Below the pieces are notes generated by a model. That model saw only the letters and a list, made by a program, of their open reading frames with translations. It was not told the DNA's origin and did no database searches. This document shows, in pieces, positions 9,182 through 18,071 of a stretch of 64,000 nucleotides of DNA. The translations under genes and the position numbers were made by a program. Numbering within the stretch: position 1 is the first letter of the stretch; each line of letters starts with the position of its first letter. Source of the stretch: Dongia_A sp035695765 (GTDB lineage: Bacteria; Pseudomonadota; Alphaproteobacteria; Dongiales; Dongiaceae); the NCBI GenBank assembly GCA_035695765.1, contig DASRRI010000037.1:1-64000 (forward strand), given 5' to 3'.

Positions 9182-9306
9182 CGCGCTGGCGCTACCCCGC
9201 CGCCCCCAGGCGCGGTGAGGGGGCTAAGCGATGCCGATAACCGGCTCTAGCGTTCTCCGGCAAAGGCAACGGTCTTTACCACCGCGTGGCGGCGGCCCGC
9301 CCGCGC

Positions 9307-9654
9307 CTAAGCCGCGCTCTTCCGCGCCGGCGCGCATTGCGGCACCTTCGCCAGCCTTGCACCGACCTCGCCGAGCAGATCGATGAGTTCGCGCAGGCGC
9401 TTGCCTTCATCGGTCAGATCGTATTCGACGCGCGGTGGCACTTCCGGGTAGATCGTGCGCTGCACCAGCCCAGCCTTTTCGAGCGCGCGCAGATCAAGGG
9501 TCAGCATGCGCTGAGAGATGGCCGGCATGGCTCGGCGCAATTCGCTGAACCGCCGCTTGCCCTCCAGCAAATGATAGATCAGCACGATGCGCCAGCGACC
9601 GCCGAGCAGGCGGATGGCGTCTTCGACCGGACAACCCGACACGCTCTCTTTCAT
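9307..9654 (-). CDS. HxlR-family transcriptional regulator
   Basis: A 115-residue winged-helix protein. The start at MKESVSGCPVEDA is chosen because HxlR proteins begin just before a cysteine followed by the first helix; the upstream open frame has no family likeness. The core CPVEDAIRLLGGRWRIVLIYHL and the recognition region ISQRMLTLDLRALEKAGLVQR are typical of the family, whose members often respond to electrophiles or redox change through that cysteine. It is divergent from a glutathione S-transferase gene, its likely target. Confidence 0.88.
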   Translation of the reverse strand: MKESVSGCPVEDAIRLLGGRWRIVLIYHLLEGKRRFSELRRAMPAISQRMLTLDLRALEKAGLVQRTIYPEVPPRVEYDLTDEGKRLRELIDLLGEVGARLAKVPQCAPARKSAA

Positions 9655-9789
9655 CACTCGGCCCCCATGGTTCGACCTCAGTATAGAGTTTGTTCCCGCC
9701 TCACAAAATAGTGCCGTCTTCACAAGTAGCACGGTGGGCGCCACGTTCAATCCCGCTGAGTGCAAGCAAGTGATTTCGGGAGTTGAAAC
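9655..9789. promoter_or_regulatory. Divergent HxlR/GST control region
   Basis: This 135-base gap carries two copies of TCACAA followed by a TAG-containing half-site, at 9701 and 9720. Their position between a regulator and its divergent neighbour makes them candidates for HxlR binding. GGGAG lies about seven bases before the GST start codon. Confidence 0.35.
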
Positions 9790-10494
9790 ATGGAACCGGT
9801 ATTGTTCTACGGCGTGCCGCACGGCTGTTCATTTGGATCGATCGTGGCGTTGGAATGGCTAGGTCGGCCTTACCGCTTGTGCCGGATCGATATGCTGGCG
9901 CCCAAGGACGAGCGCTATGCGCGGATCAATCCCAAGCATCAGACGCCGACGCTGTTGCTGGAGGACGGTGAGGCGCTGGCGGAGAGCTTCGCCATCCTGC
10001 AGCACGTCGCCGCGCGCGATCTCGGCCAGCGGCTCGGTTTCCTGCAAGGCACGCGTGAATTCGATCGGCTGAACTCCGTGCTCGCCTTCCTCCACACGGA
10101 AGTACATGGCGCCTTCTCGCCGGCCTGGACCGCGTTCAAGCTGCCGGAGGATGCCGTGCAGGAGAGGGAGATGCTGAGGGCATTGGCGCGCAAGAGGGCG
10201 GCGGAGAGCTATGCGCGTCTCGAATCCATGCTATCCCAACGCGCGTGGCTGGCCGGCGATGTGCGAACCGTTGCCGATGCCTACCTCACCGGCATCGCCC
10301 GCTGGGGCGAAGATCTGCAGCTGTTCGACCTCAAGCGTGAACACCCGCGCCTCCATCGGCACCTGCAGAAACTGGAAGCCGACCAAGCCGTCATCTTCGC
10401 CCACGCGATCGAAGACGGAAGGCCCGCAACCAGCAGCGGCGGCTTCTTTGACCACGTGACGCTCGAGGAATTGCAGCCGCGGCTGGCGGCATAG
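9790..10494 (+). CDS. Glutathione S-transferase family protein
   Basis: A 234-residue protein with an N-terminal thioredoxin-like domain (about 1-80) containing GVPHGCSFGSIVALEWL near the usual active-site position and INPKHQTPTLLLEDG, the cis-Pro segment that binds glutathione. A helical C-terminal domain follows, with VADAYLTGIARW near 170-180. It probably conjugates glutathione to electrophiles in the cytosol. The divergent HxlR regulator suggests induction by such compounds. The substrate cannot be told from sequence. Confidence 0.85.
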   Translation: MEPVLFYGVPHGCSFGSIVALEWLGRPYRLCRIDMLAPKDERYARINPKHQTPTLLLEDGEALAESFAILQHVAARDLGQRLGFLQGTREFDRLNSVLAFLHTEVHGAFSPAWTAFKLPEDAVQEREMLRALARKRAAESYARLESMLSQRAWLAGDVRTVADAYLTGIARWGEDLQLFDLKREHPRLHRHLQKLEADQAVIFAHAIEDGRPATSSGGFFDHVTLEELQPRLAA

Positions 10495-10504
10495 ACGCCG
10501 CCGC

Positions 10505-11377
10505 CTAGCCCGCCGCCCCGAGCGCCACCACCAGCGCCTGCGCCAGGCACATCGAGGCGCCGAGCGAGCGGAAATCGTGCACCGCCGCGTCTTCGACGTA
10601 GAACACCACGTCGCATTGCGCGGTAAGGGGACTCAAGGGCTGGTCTGTGATGCCAATGACCGGCACCTTGCGCTGCGCGGCGAAGGCGACTGTCTCCACC
10701 ACGCGCGGCGTGTAGTCGGCGTAGGTGATGGCGACCAGTGCGTCGCGCGGCTCCATCAGCAATCGCTGCTCCTGGTCCATGCCGCCGATTGCGTCGATCA
10801 GGTTGGCGCGCCGGCCGATCTTGCTGAGCGCGTAATAGAGATAGGCGGCGAGGGGGAAGGATCGCCGCTGCGCCACTAGATGGATGGTCTCGGCCCGGCG
10901 CAAAATCTGCACGGCGCGGTCGAGGTCGCCCGACTTGGTCTCCTCGCACAGATGCTGGAGCGCCGCGATATTGGCCTCCGCAAAGCGGGTCAGGATTGCC
11001 TGCGGGCCATGATCACGCTGGGTGTTCAGCTCCTCGCGCATCGCCGCGATGCGCTCAGAATAGCTCGGCCGGCTTTCGCGCAGCCGCTGCTGGAAGATGC
11101 GCTGCAGGTCGGAGAAGCCCTCGAAGCCGAACGCCTTGGCAAAGCGGATCAGGGCCGAAGGCTGTACGCCGGCATGCTGCGCGATCACTGCGATCGATTC
11201 GATCGCGATCTCGTTGGGATTCTTGAGCGCGAACTCGGCGATCTGGCGGAGGCGCTTGCTGAGGGTCGGATAACGCGTTGAAATCTCGCGGTTGAGGCTG
11301 ACCACATCCGCGGGGCCTGCCGCCGCGGCGCGGCGGTTGCGTGTGACGGAAGATGTCAGGTTTTTGCGCTTGGGCAT
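10505..11377 (-). CDS. iolR: RpiR/MurR-family regulator, probable IolR
   Basis: A 290-residue protein with an N-terminal HTH_6 domain (about 25-110, containing IAVIAQHAGVQPSALIRFAKAFGFEGFSDLQ in several parts) and a C-terminal SIS sugar-phosphate-binding domain (about 140-280). The start is at MPKRKNL; upstream codons run into the promoter region. RpiR proteins with this plan control inositol genes in rhizobia (IolR), and the ATTCTATTTT element it shares with the iolC/iolG gap supports that role here. The ligand would be a phosphorylated inositol intermediate, which is inference. Confidence 0.8.
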   Translation of the reverse strand: MPKRKNLTSSVTRNRRAAAAGPADVVSLNREISTRYPTLSKRLRQIAEFALKNPNEIAIESIAVIAQHAGVQPSALIRFAKAFGFEGFSDLQRIFQQRLRESRPSYSERIAAMREELNTQRDHGPQAILTRFAEANIAALQHLCEETKSGDLDRAVQILRRAETIHLVAQRRSFPLAAYLYYALSKIGRRANLIDAIGGMDQEQRLLMEPRDALVAITYADYTPRVVETVAFAAQRKVPVIGITDQPLSPLTAQCDVVFYVEDAAVHDFRSLGASMCLAQALVVALGAAG

Positions 11378-11502
11378 CCCGCTCGCACCCGTTTGATGGA
11401 AAGACCGCAAAATAGAATAAAAATTCCTCTTGCTTGATACAAACGAAAAATTCCAGAATCCGCCGACCGCCGCGACATGATGCGGCTTCGGAGCTTTCAG
11501 CA
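11378..11502. promoter_or_regulatory. Divergent regulator/dehydrogenase promoter region with repeats
   Basis: This 125-base gap has AAAATAGAAT at 11409-11418, the reverse complement of ATTCTATTTT at 5959-5968 in the iolC/iolG gap. It also has a direct repeat AAAAATTCC at 11419-11427 and 11446-11454, 27 bases apart. These are candidate sites for the RpiR-type regulator encoded next to them. Confidence 0.5.
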
Positions 11503-12669
11503 ATGCCGCAATCCATCGGAATCGGTGTCGTCGGCACCGGCATCATGGGCGCTGCCCATGCCATGGCCTTCAGGTCCGCGCCCACGATTTTCGAGACCGC
11601 GCTCGGCGCCCATCTCGAGGCGGTGGCGGACGTCAATCTGTCGGCCGCGCGGAAAGCGGCGCAGCGCTTCGGCTTCAAGCGCGCATATGGCTCATGGCAG
11701 GAGCTGGTCGCCGATCCCGCTGTTGACGTCGTTTCGATCACGACGCCTAACGCCTTGCACCACGATATCGCCATCGCGGCGCTGAAGTCGGGCAAGCATG
11801 TCTATTGCGAGAAGCCACTGGCCGCGGACCTCGCCGCCGCCGAGGACATGGCCGCCGCCGCACGCAGCGCGAAGGGTAAGACCCTCGTCGGCTATAATTA
11901 CCTGCGCTCGCCCGCGATCGCGTTTGCAAAGCAGCTGATCGCCGATGGCACGATCGGCAAGGTCAACTATTTCCGCGGCGTGTGCGACGAGGACTACATG
12001 GCGGATGCCGAGACGCCGTATTCCTGGCGCTGCCGCCACGACATGGCCGGCCTCGGCGCGCTCGGCGATCTCGCCTCGCATCTCGTCAGCATCGCGCATG
12101 ACCTCGTCGGACCGGTCCGGCGCCTGGTCGCCGACACGCGCATCGTGATCCCGAAGCGGCCGGTGCCGGCGGCCGGTGATGGGACGGAACGGCGCGATGT
12201 GAAGGTCGCGCTCAGCGGCGAGTATCGCGCGGTGGAGAACGAGGATACCGCCCATGCTCTGGTTCAGTTCGATGACGGCGTGATGGGTACGCTGGTCACC
12301 AGCCGCGCCCATTGGGGCCGCAAGTCGCACCTGGGATTCGAAGTGTTCGGCTCGAAGGGTTCGATACTGTTCGACCATGAGCGGATGAACGAGCTGCAGC
12401 TCTACACCAAGGACGCGACCGCCGCGCCGACCAATGGTTACCGCCTCATCCCGATAGGGCCGGAGCATCCATCCTACGGCCGCTTCTCCCCCGCCAAGGG
12501 CCATGGCATCGGCTTCAACGACTTGAAGATTATCGAGGCCGCGCACCTGCTCGAAGGCATCGCGGGCAAGGAGACGCTCTTACCCACCATCAGCGATGCG
12601 CTCGCGATCGAGAAGGTGCTGCACGGCATCATCGCCTCGACCAAGAGCGGGACGTGGGTGGAGCTGTAG
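11503..12669 (+). CDS. Gfo/Idh/MocA-family oxidoreductase, possible second inositol dehydrogenase
   Basis: A 388-residue NAD(P)-dependent dehydrogenase with the Rossmann motif GTGIMG at 11-16, the EKP motif at 103-105 and a substrate-domain stretch near 190 (GDLASHLVSIAHDL) containing the usual catalytic His. The start at MPQSIGIG is chosen because the family begins directly before the Rossmann strand. It is divergent from the RpiR-type regulator, so it may oxidise another inositol isomer or a related cyclitol. Sequence alone cannot fix the substrate; it differs clearly from the IolG at 6011. Confidence 0.8.
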   Translation: MPQSIGIGVVGTGIMGAAHAMAFRSAPTIFETALGAHLEAVADVNLSAARKAAQRFGFKRAYGSWQELVADPAVDVVSITTPNALHHDIAIAALKSGKHVYCEKPLAADLAAAEDMAAAARSAKGKTLVGYNYLRSPAIAFAKQLIADGTIGKVNYFRGVCDEDYMADAETPYSWRCRHDMAGLGALGDLASHLVSIAHDLVGPVRRLVADTRIVIPKRPVPAAGDGTERRDVKVALSGEYRAVENEDTAHALVQFDDGVMGTLVTSRAHWGRKSHLGFEVFGSKGSILFDHERMNELQLYTKDATAAPTNGYRLIPIGPEHPSYGRFSPAKGHGIGFNDLKIIEAAHLLEGIAGKETLLPTISDALAIEKVLHGIIASTKSGTWVEL

Positions 12670-12740
12670 GGTTCACCCCGATCGCCACTGCGTATAGGCT
12701 CATCACCCAAACCCGTCCTGGTCGTGCTTGGCGCGACCAT

Positions 12741-12788
12741 CCACGAGTTTGCCGGCGCCCGCGCGACATTGCCTATCGAAACTCGTGG
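12741..12788. repeat. Inverted repeat CCACGAGTTT / AAACTCGTGG
   Basis: Perfect 10-bp arms at 12741-12750 and 12779-12788 enclose a 28-base GC-rich loop in the 173-base gap between two convergent genes. Flanking bases are also partly related (GACCATCC and GGACGGTT). The arm sequence occurs again at 60-69. It may act as a bidirectional terminator, or it may be a dispersed repeat. Confidence 0.55.
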
Positions 12789-12842
12789 ACGGTTGGACCA
12801 GGTCCGACCATGACGAAAAGGAGAGGGCAGTCGCGTCATCCC

Positions 12843-15143
12843 TCAATGCTTCCGATTCGACGCGTGCTTCTGCGCAGGTTCCTGCGGCTGAATCGGCTGC
12901 TGTGGCTGGGCCGGCTGCTGCAGCTTGGCCTGCGCTTGCGGTGATGCAACGAAGGCCGGCGCGCCGGGCACGGCCTGCACGATGCCGCGCCGCTCGAGGT
13001 TGTGCTTGAGGCGGCGGTTGAATTCGCGCCCCACGTCCCATTGCTTGATCGGCCGCGTCCTGATCCGCGCGCGTACGATGAAGCTGGTATCGGCAAAGCT
13101 CTCGAGGCCCAGGATCTCGATCGGCTGCAGGATGTAATGCTTGAAATCCGGCTCGGCCCGCAGCTCCTCGTCGGTCTGGCGCAGCACTGCCATCACGTCG
13201 TCGGGGTCGTATTGATAGGAAACCTTGGTATCGATCACGTAGTAGGAGAACTCGCGCGTCATGTTGGTGACGATCGCGACCGATCCGAAATTGACGGTGT
13301 GCAAGCTGCCGTTCAGGTCACGCAGCCGAAGAGACCGGATGGTCATGCCTTCGACCAGCCCGCTCTTGCCGCCGATATCAACGATGTCGCCGAGATTGAT
13401 GGTGCCTTCGAACATGAAGAAGGCACCCGCAATCACGTCCTTGACCAGCGACTGGGCGCCGAAGCCGATCGCGAGGCCGACCACGCCGGCGCCGGCCAGC
13501 AGCGGTGCGATGTCGACGCCGATCTCCGACAGGATGATGAGGCCCGCCATCACGCTGATGACGATAAGCAGCGCATTGCGGATGAGCGGCAATAACGTGC
13601 GTATCCGAGCCGACCGGATGATGGAATTGCCGGTTTCGTCGCGCCGGTTGAGATGGGCCGTGATCAGGCCGCCCGCGATCTCCCAGCTTGCGAGCGCGAT
13701 GACCACCACGATAGCGATATCGGCGGTCCGGCCCAGGACATCCCGGCCGGTGTTGCTGAACAGCGCGCCGCCGACATTGACGCGCCAGGCGGCAAGGATC
13801 AACAGGATCGCAGCGATCCGGATGATGTAGACCAGCGCGCGCCGCAGGATCGGCACATAGCGGTTCGCGCGCGCCGCAACCAGCGGATAGCGCGCCACCA
13901 ATGCGGCATCCAGCCCCGAGAAGCGATTGAACAGGCGCGGCAGCCAGACTTCGCCCGCCGCGACCGCTGCGATCACAAGCAAGGTAATGCCGGTGGCGCG
14001 CGCCAGATACAGGAAGCCGCCGGCGACCTCCAAGGCCCACACGAGATAGAAACCCGCCAGGTACGCGATCGCGACGACATGCCAGATCTCCGCGAGCCGG
14101 CCCCGCACCAGCCCCGGCACGATGCGGCGTCCACCCTCCGGCGCCGGTGTCCCGCGGATCCAGTGCGCCATGCCTTCGCGGTTCTGCAGAATGAGGATGA
14201 TGATGAGCGCGGTGAGGGCGAATCCCAGGATCTTGCTGGCCGCAATGTAGGCGGGATTGGGCATGCCGAGCAGCAGCCCCGTCTGCAGGAACACGTAGCC
14301 CCAGACCGCGACGATGATCAGGCGCCGCGACCAGATGTAGAGATAAACCGCCGCCGAATCCCGGAGCGGAACGAGGCGCAGCGGCGGCTCCATCGGGCTC
14401 AGGAGGAAGCTCACCAGCACCATGCTCGCCATCGTAGCCAAGGTCGCGTTGATCATCGCCAGCAGGGCCAGGCGCGCGATCTCCGGCGGCGCCAGCCAGC
14501 CGAGGGCGCCGAACGCAACCAGCCCGAACGCGACGATGGGGAGTATTTCCAGGACCAGCCGCGCAGCCGCAAAGCGGATGCGTCGGAGCAATCGGTCACC
14601 CGCGCGGAGCGCGAGACGGCGCCGGCCGGCCTTGACAGCGAGGCTGACAAGATAGGCGACGATGAGGCCAGCGCCGAGACTGAGCCCAAGGTCCGTGCCG
14701 ATATTCATCCACATGCCGCGCAAGGTCGGGTCGCTGCCCTGGACCTCGAGCCAGGACAGAAGATGACCGGAGCCGCCGAAGCCGTGCCCCATCTGCTCCG
14801 TGAATTGCGTGAATTGCTGGAAGCCGGACGACAGGGTAGAGAGGACACGTGCGCCGACGCCGCGCTCCTCGGCTGGCGGCGCACCGGCCTGCTGAACCTG
14901 CAGCAGCGTTTCGACCTGCTTGGCGAGCGCATCGCGCTTCGCCGGGTCGCGCAGCGTCTGCAGCATGTTCTGCAGATCCTCGCGCGTCGCTGCCGGGGGA
15001 TTGGATTGCTGCTCGCTCGGCGTGGATTTCGGCTGCGGTACAGGGGCGGGCGTCTGCGCGATCGCCTGCGGTACGGCGATGCTGAGCGCGAGGGCAGCGA
15101 CCATCGGCGCGAGCCACCCTCTCAGCCGCCACTCCATCGTCAT
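12843..15143 (-). CDS. Large MscS-family mechanosensitive channel
   Basis: A 766-residue inner-membrane protein. The ATG at 15143 has GGGAG five bases upstream. A signal peptide (to about residue 30, ending AIAQ) is followed by a P/Q-rich linker and a periplasmic helical stretch, then about ten membrane segments. Near residues 545-660 lie the pore helix and beta domain: GAGVVGLAIGFGAQSLVKDVIAGAF in several pieces and INLGDIVDI. The last 30 residues are Q/P-rich. It should open under membrane tension to release solutes on hypo-osmotic shock. It is far longer than E. coli MscS (286) and resembles YbdG/YjeP-like paralogues. Confidence 0.9.
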   Translation of the reverse strand: MTMEWRLRGWLAPMVAALALSIAVPQAIAQTPAPVPQPKSTPSEQQSNPPAATREDLQNMLQTLRDPAKRDALAKQVETLLQVQQAGAPPAEERGVGARVLSTLSSGFQQFTQFTEQMGHGFGGSGHLLSWLEVQGSDPTLRGMWMNIGTDLGLSLGAGLIVAYLVSLAVKAGRRRLALRAGDRLLRRIRFAAARLVLEILPIVAFGLVAFGALGWLAPPEIARLALLAMINATLATMASMVLVSFLLSPMEPPLRLVPLRDSAAVYLYIWSRRLIIVAVWGYVFLQTGLLLGMPNPAYIAASKILGFALTALIIILILQNREGMAHWIRGTPAPEGGRRIVPGLVRGRLAEIWHVVAIAYLAGFYLVWALEVAGGFLYLARATGITLLVIAAVAAGEVWLPRLFNRFSGLDAALVARYPLVAARANRYVPILRRALVYIIRIAAILLILAAWRVNVGGALFSNTGRDVLGRTADIAIVVVIALASWEIAGGLITAHLNRRDETGNSIIRSARIRTLLPLIRNALLIVISVMAGLIILSEIGVDIAPLLAGAGVVGLAIGFGAQSLVKDVIAGAFFMFEGTINLGDIVDIGGKSGLVEGMTIRSLRLRDLNGSLHTVNFGSVAIVTNMTREFSYYVIDTKVSYQYDPDDVMAVLRQTDEELRAEPDFKHYILQPIEILGLESFADTSFIVRARIRTRPIKQWDVGREFNRRLKHNLERRGIVQAVPGAPAFVASPQAQAKLQQPAQPQQPIQPQEPAQKHASNRKH

Positions 15144-15292
15144 CGCAACTCCCACAGACGGAAGGCGGGCGGGGCGATCTCTCGCACCCGGCCCGCGCCT
15201 CAGCGTTGCTGGCATGCTCGGACAAAACACGCCTACATCCGCCAAGTCATCAAACAATCCTGGGATAAATCCGTTGCAGGCCGGAAAACTGG

Positions 15293-15304
15293 TATATTAG
15301 TGTA
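15293..15304. promoter_or_regulatory. Candidate GntR operator upstream of the L-fucose-type operon
   Basis: TATATTAGTGTA differs at two positions from the perfect palindrome TATACTAGTATA at 20234-20245, which lies in front of the GntR regulator. It is 21 bases before the TTG start of the first catabolic gene, well placed for repression. Confidence 0.5.
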
Positions 15305-15325
15305 TGGCCCTCCAGGGAGGCCTCA

Positions 15326-16339
15326 TTGCGAAATCTCGGAAAAACCGCACTGCGCGTTACTGAGCTCGGCTTCGGCGGCGCGCCGCTCGGCAACCTGTTT
15401 GCCGTCGTCACGGAGCCGAACGCCCAGGCGGGCCTGAAGGCCGCCTGGGACAATGGCTGCCGGTTCTTCGACACCGCGCCCTACTACGGCTATGGCCTCA
15501 GCGAGCGGCGGGTGGGCGATGCACTGCGCGAGAAGAAACGCGATCAATACGTGCTGTCGACCAAGATCGGGCGGCTCATTACGCCCGGTCTGCACACGCG
15601 GGGAGAGGGCACCGCTTTCGAGACACCGATGCCCTTCGGTGCGAAATATGACTACGGCTATGACGCGACCAAGCGCTCGCTCGAGGATTCGCTGCAGCGC
15701 CTGGGGCTCGACCGCATCGATGTCGCCCTGATCCACGATATCGGGCGCGAGCAGCATGGCGATGATCATCCGCGCCACATGTGCGATGCCATGGAAGGCG
15801 GTTATCGCGCGCTGGCGGAGCTGAAGAAATCCGGCCAGATCGGCGCGATCGGTCTCGGCGTCAACGAGGTCGCGGTGTGCGAAGAGGCGATGGGCCACGG
15901 CGATTTCGACTGCTTCCTGCTGGCCGGCCGCTATACTTTGCTGGAGCAGGCGCCGCTCGATCGATTCTTCCCCGCCTGCCAGAAGAGGAACATCTCCATC
16001 ATCGTCGGCGGACCGTTCAATTCCGGCCTGCTGGCGCGGGTCGGCCAGCCCGACGCGACGTACAATTACGGCGCTGTCCCGGACGAGGTTGCAAGGCGTG
16101 CCGCGGCTTTGCACGAGGTGTGCGCGCGCCACAATGTCCCGCTGCCGGCTGCCGCCATCCAGTTTCCGCTCGCCCATCCTGTGGTCGCAGCCGTCATTCC
16201 CGGCGCCCGCAATGCGGCGGAGGTGGCAAGTCACTGGCAATGGGTGAAGCAAAAGATTCCGGCCGCTCTGTGGGACGATCTGCGCGCATCTGCGCTGTTG
16301 CATCGCGAGGCGCCGGTCCCGAAAGGCTCAGTCCTCTGA
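15326..16339 (+). CDS. Aldo/keto reductase, probable L-fucose (aldose) 1-dehydrogenase
   Basis: A 337-residue aldo/keto reductase starting at TTG, with GGGAGG five bases upstream. The catalytic tetrad is visible: Asp49 and Tyr54 in DTAPYYGYG, Lys80 in STKIG and His137 in LIHD. AKRs of this group oxidise L-fucose, L-galactose or D-arabinose to the 1,5-lactone with NAD(P)+. As the first gene of an operon with a lactonase, FAH hydrolase and L-fuconate dehydratase, it most likely begins non-phosphorylative L-fucose breakdown. Exact sugar preference is inferred from context. Confidence 0.85.
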   Translation: MRNLGKTALRVTELGFGGAPLGNLFAVVTEPNAQAGLKAAWDNGCRFFDTAPYYGYGLSERRVGDALREKKRDQYVLSTKIGRLITPGLHTRGEGTAFETPMPFGAKYDYGYDATKRSLEDSLQRLGLDRIDVALIHDIGREQHGDDHPRHMCDAMEGGYRALAELKKSGQIGAIGLGVNEVAVCEEAMGHGDFDCFLLAGRYTLLEQAPLDRFFPACQKRNISIIVGGPFNSGLLARVGQPDATYNYGAVPDEVARRAAALHEVCARHNVPLPAAAIQFPLAHPVVAAVIPGARNAAEVASHWQWVKQKIPAALWDDLRASALLHREAPVPKGSVL

Positions 16340-16341
16340 CC

Positions 16342-17172
16342 ATGCGGATCGATGCCCATCAGCATTTCTGGCAATTGAGCCGCGGCGACTACGGCTGGCT
16401 GACGCCGGAGCTCGGCGTGATCTATCGCGATTTCACCGCCGACGATCTGCGGCCGATTCTGCAGCGTCACAAGATCGACGCCACCATAATCGTGCAGGCC
16501 GCGCCGACCATCACTGAGACCGAGTTCATGCTCAACATCGCGCGCCGCACCGATTTCGTGAAAGGCGTGGTCGGCTGGGCGGATTTCGAGGCCAAGGATG
16601 CGCCCGCCGTGATCGGCCGGCTGGCGGCACGCGAGTATCTGGTCGGGCTCCGGCCGATGATTCAGGACATCCCCGACCCGGAATGGATGTTGCGTCCGGA
16701 GATCGCGCCGGCGATGGTGGAGATGGAACGCACTCACCTGCGCTTCGATGCGCTGCTGAAGCCGCCGCACCTTGAGCCTTTCAAGAAATTTCTGCGTAAG
16801 TATCCTCACCTGCCGATCGTCATCGATCACGGCTCCAAGCCGGAGATCCGCAGCGGAGGCTTTGGCGCCTGGGCGCCGGCGATGCGCGAGATCGCGCAGG
16901 ACGAGCGCGTGTTCTGCAAATTGTCCGGCCTCATTACCGAGGCAAAATCGGACTGGCAGACCGAGGATCTCCGGAGCTATATCGATCACCTGGTGGCGAG
17001 CTTCGGCCCCAGCCGGTTGATGTGGGGCAGCGACTGGCCCGTCGCCAATCTGGCCGGCGGCTATGACCGCTGGATGGAGGCAAGCCAGGCGTGCCTGTTG
17101 TCACTCAGCGGCGAGGAGCGCGCGGCGATCTTTGGCGGAACGGCGGCGCGTTTCTATGGCGTGGCCGCTTGA
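16342..17172 (+). CDS. Amidohydrolase, probable L-fuconolactone hydrolase
   Basis: A 276-residue amidohydrolase-2 family TIM barrel. The metal-binding start MRIDAHQHFW has His6 and His8, IDHGSKP supplies a later His, and WGSDWPVANL near 230 has the catalytic Asp. The closest known role, given the neighbours, is hydrolysis of L-fucono-lactone to L-fuconate. The ATG follows the AKR stop by two bases, so the two are coupled. An open frame runs upstream inside the AKR gene but is only a shadow. Confidence 0.85.
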   Translation: MRIDAHQHFWQLSRGDYGWLTPELGVIYRDFTADDLRPILQRHKIDATIIVQAAPTITETEFMLNIARRTDFVKGVVGWADFEAKDAPAVIGRLAAREYLVGLRPMIQDIPDPEWMLRPEIAPAMVEMERTHLRFDALLKPPHLEPFKKFLRKYPHLPIVIDHGSKPEIRSGGFGAWAPAMREIAQDERVFCKLSGLITEAKSDWQTEDLRSYIDHLVASFGPSRLMWGSDWPVANLAGGYDRWMEASQACLLSLSGEERAAIFGGTAARFYGVAA

Positions 17173-17195
17173 AATCAATGTCTTAGGAGAATGAT

Positions 17196-18044
17196 GTGAA
17201 ATTACTGCGCTATGGCCCGAAGGGGCGCGAGAAGCCGGGTCTGCTGGACAGGGATGGAAAGATCAGGGATCTGAGCGCGCATGTCTCTGACATCGCCGGC
17301 CAAGTGCTGCTGGCGGACTCCCTCAAGAAACTCGCCGCCCTCGATGCTACGGAATTGCCTCTGGCTTCGGGTGATCTGCGCATCGGGCCCTGCGTCGGCA
17401 AGATCGGCAAGTTCATCTGCATCGGCCTCAATTACGCCGATCACGCGGCGGAATCGAATGCACCGATCCCCAAGGAGCCGATCGTCTTCATGAAGGCGAC
17501 CAGCGCCGTGGTCGGACCCAACGACGATGTCGAGATTCCGCGCAGCTCGGAAAAGACCGACTGGGAAGTGGAGCTCGGCGTCGTGATCGGCAAGCCGGCG
17601 AAATACGTGCCGGAGAACCACGCGATGGATTATGTCGCCGGCTATTGCGTCATCAACGACGTGTCGGAGCGGGAATACCAGCTGGAGCGCGGCGGCGGCC
17701 AATGGGACAAGGGCAAGGGCTGCGACACCTTCGGCCCGACCGGCCCGTGGCTGGTGACCAAGGACGAAGTGCCCGACCCGCACAATCTCGCCATGTGGCT
17801 GGAGGTGGACGGCCACCGCTACCAGAACGGCAGCACAAAGACCATGATCTTCAATGTGCCGAAGCTGGTTTCCTACTTGAGCCACTTCATGAGCCTGCAG
17901 CCGGGTGACGTCATCTCCACCGGAACACCGCCGGGCGTCGGCCTGGGGCAGAAACCGAAGCCGATCTACCTGAGAGCGGGCCAGGTGATGCGCCTCGGCA
18001 TCGCCGGCTTGGGTGAGCAGCAGCAAAGGTTGGTGCAGGCGTGA
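17196..18044 (+). CDS. Fumarylacetoacetate hydrolase-family protein, probable 2,4-diketo-3-deoxy-L-fuconate hydrolase
   Basis: A 282-residue FAH-family enzyme from a GTG start with AGGAG at 17184-17188. A short N-terminal domain precedes the catalytic fold, whose motifs are CIGLNYADHAAE near 80, the metal ligands in DWEVELGVVIG near 120, and late STGTPPGVG. In the L-fucose pathway such enzymes cleave 2,4-diketo-3-deoxy-L-fuconate to pyruvate and L-lactate. Other FAH proteins act on ureidoglycolate or acylpyruvates, so the assignment leans on its place between the lactonase and the dehydratase. Confidence 0.85.
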   Translation: MKLLRYGPKGREKPGLLDRDGKIRDLSAHVSDIAGQVLLADSLKKLAALDATELPLASGDLRIGPCVGKIGKFICIGLNYADHAAESNAPIPKEPIVFMKATSAVVGPNDDVEIPRSSEKTDWEVELGVVIGKPAKYVPENHAMDYVAGYCVINDVSEREYQLERGGGQWDKGKGCDTFGPTGPWLVTKDEVPDPHNLAMWLEVDGHRYQNGSTKTMIFNVPKLVSYLSHFMSLQPGDVISTGTPPGVGLGQKPKPIYLRAGQVMRLGIAGLGEQQQRLVQA

Positions 18045-18071
18045 GGGCCCAGCGCAGTTCGAGGTGAACGC

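Noticed and set aside
13653..15437. 594-residue plus-strand open frame
   Set aside because: It mirrors the MscS-type channel gene and has the low-complexity RD/EQ composition of a shadow frame.
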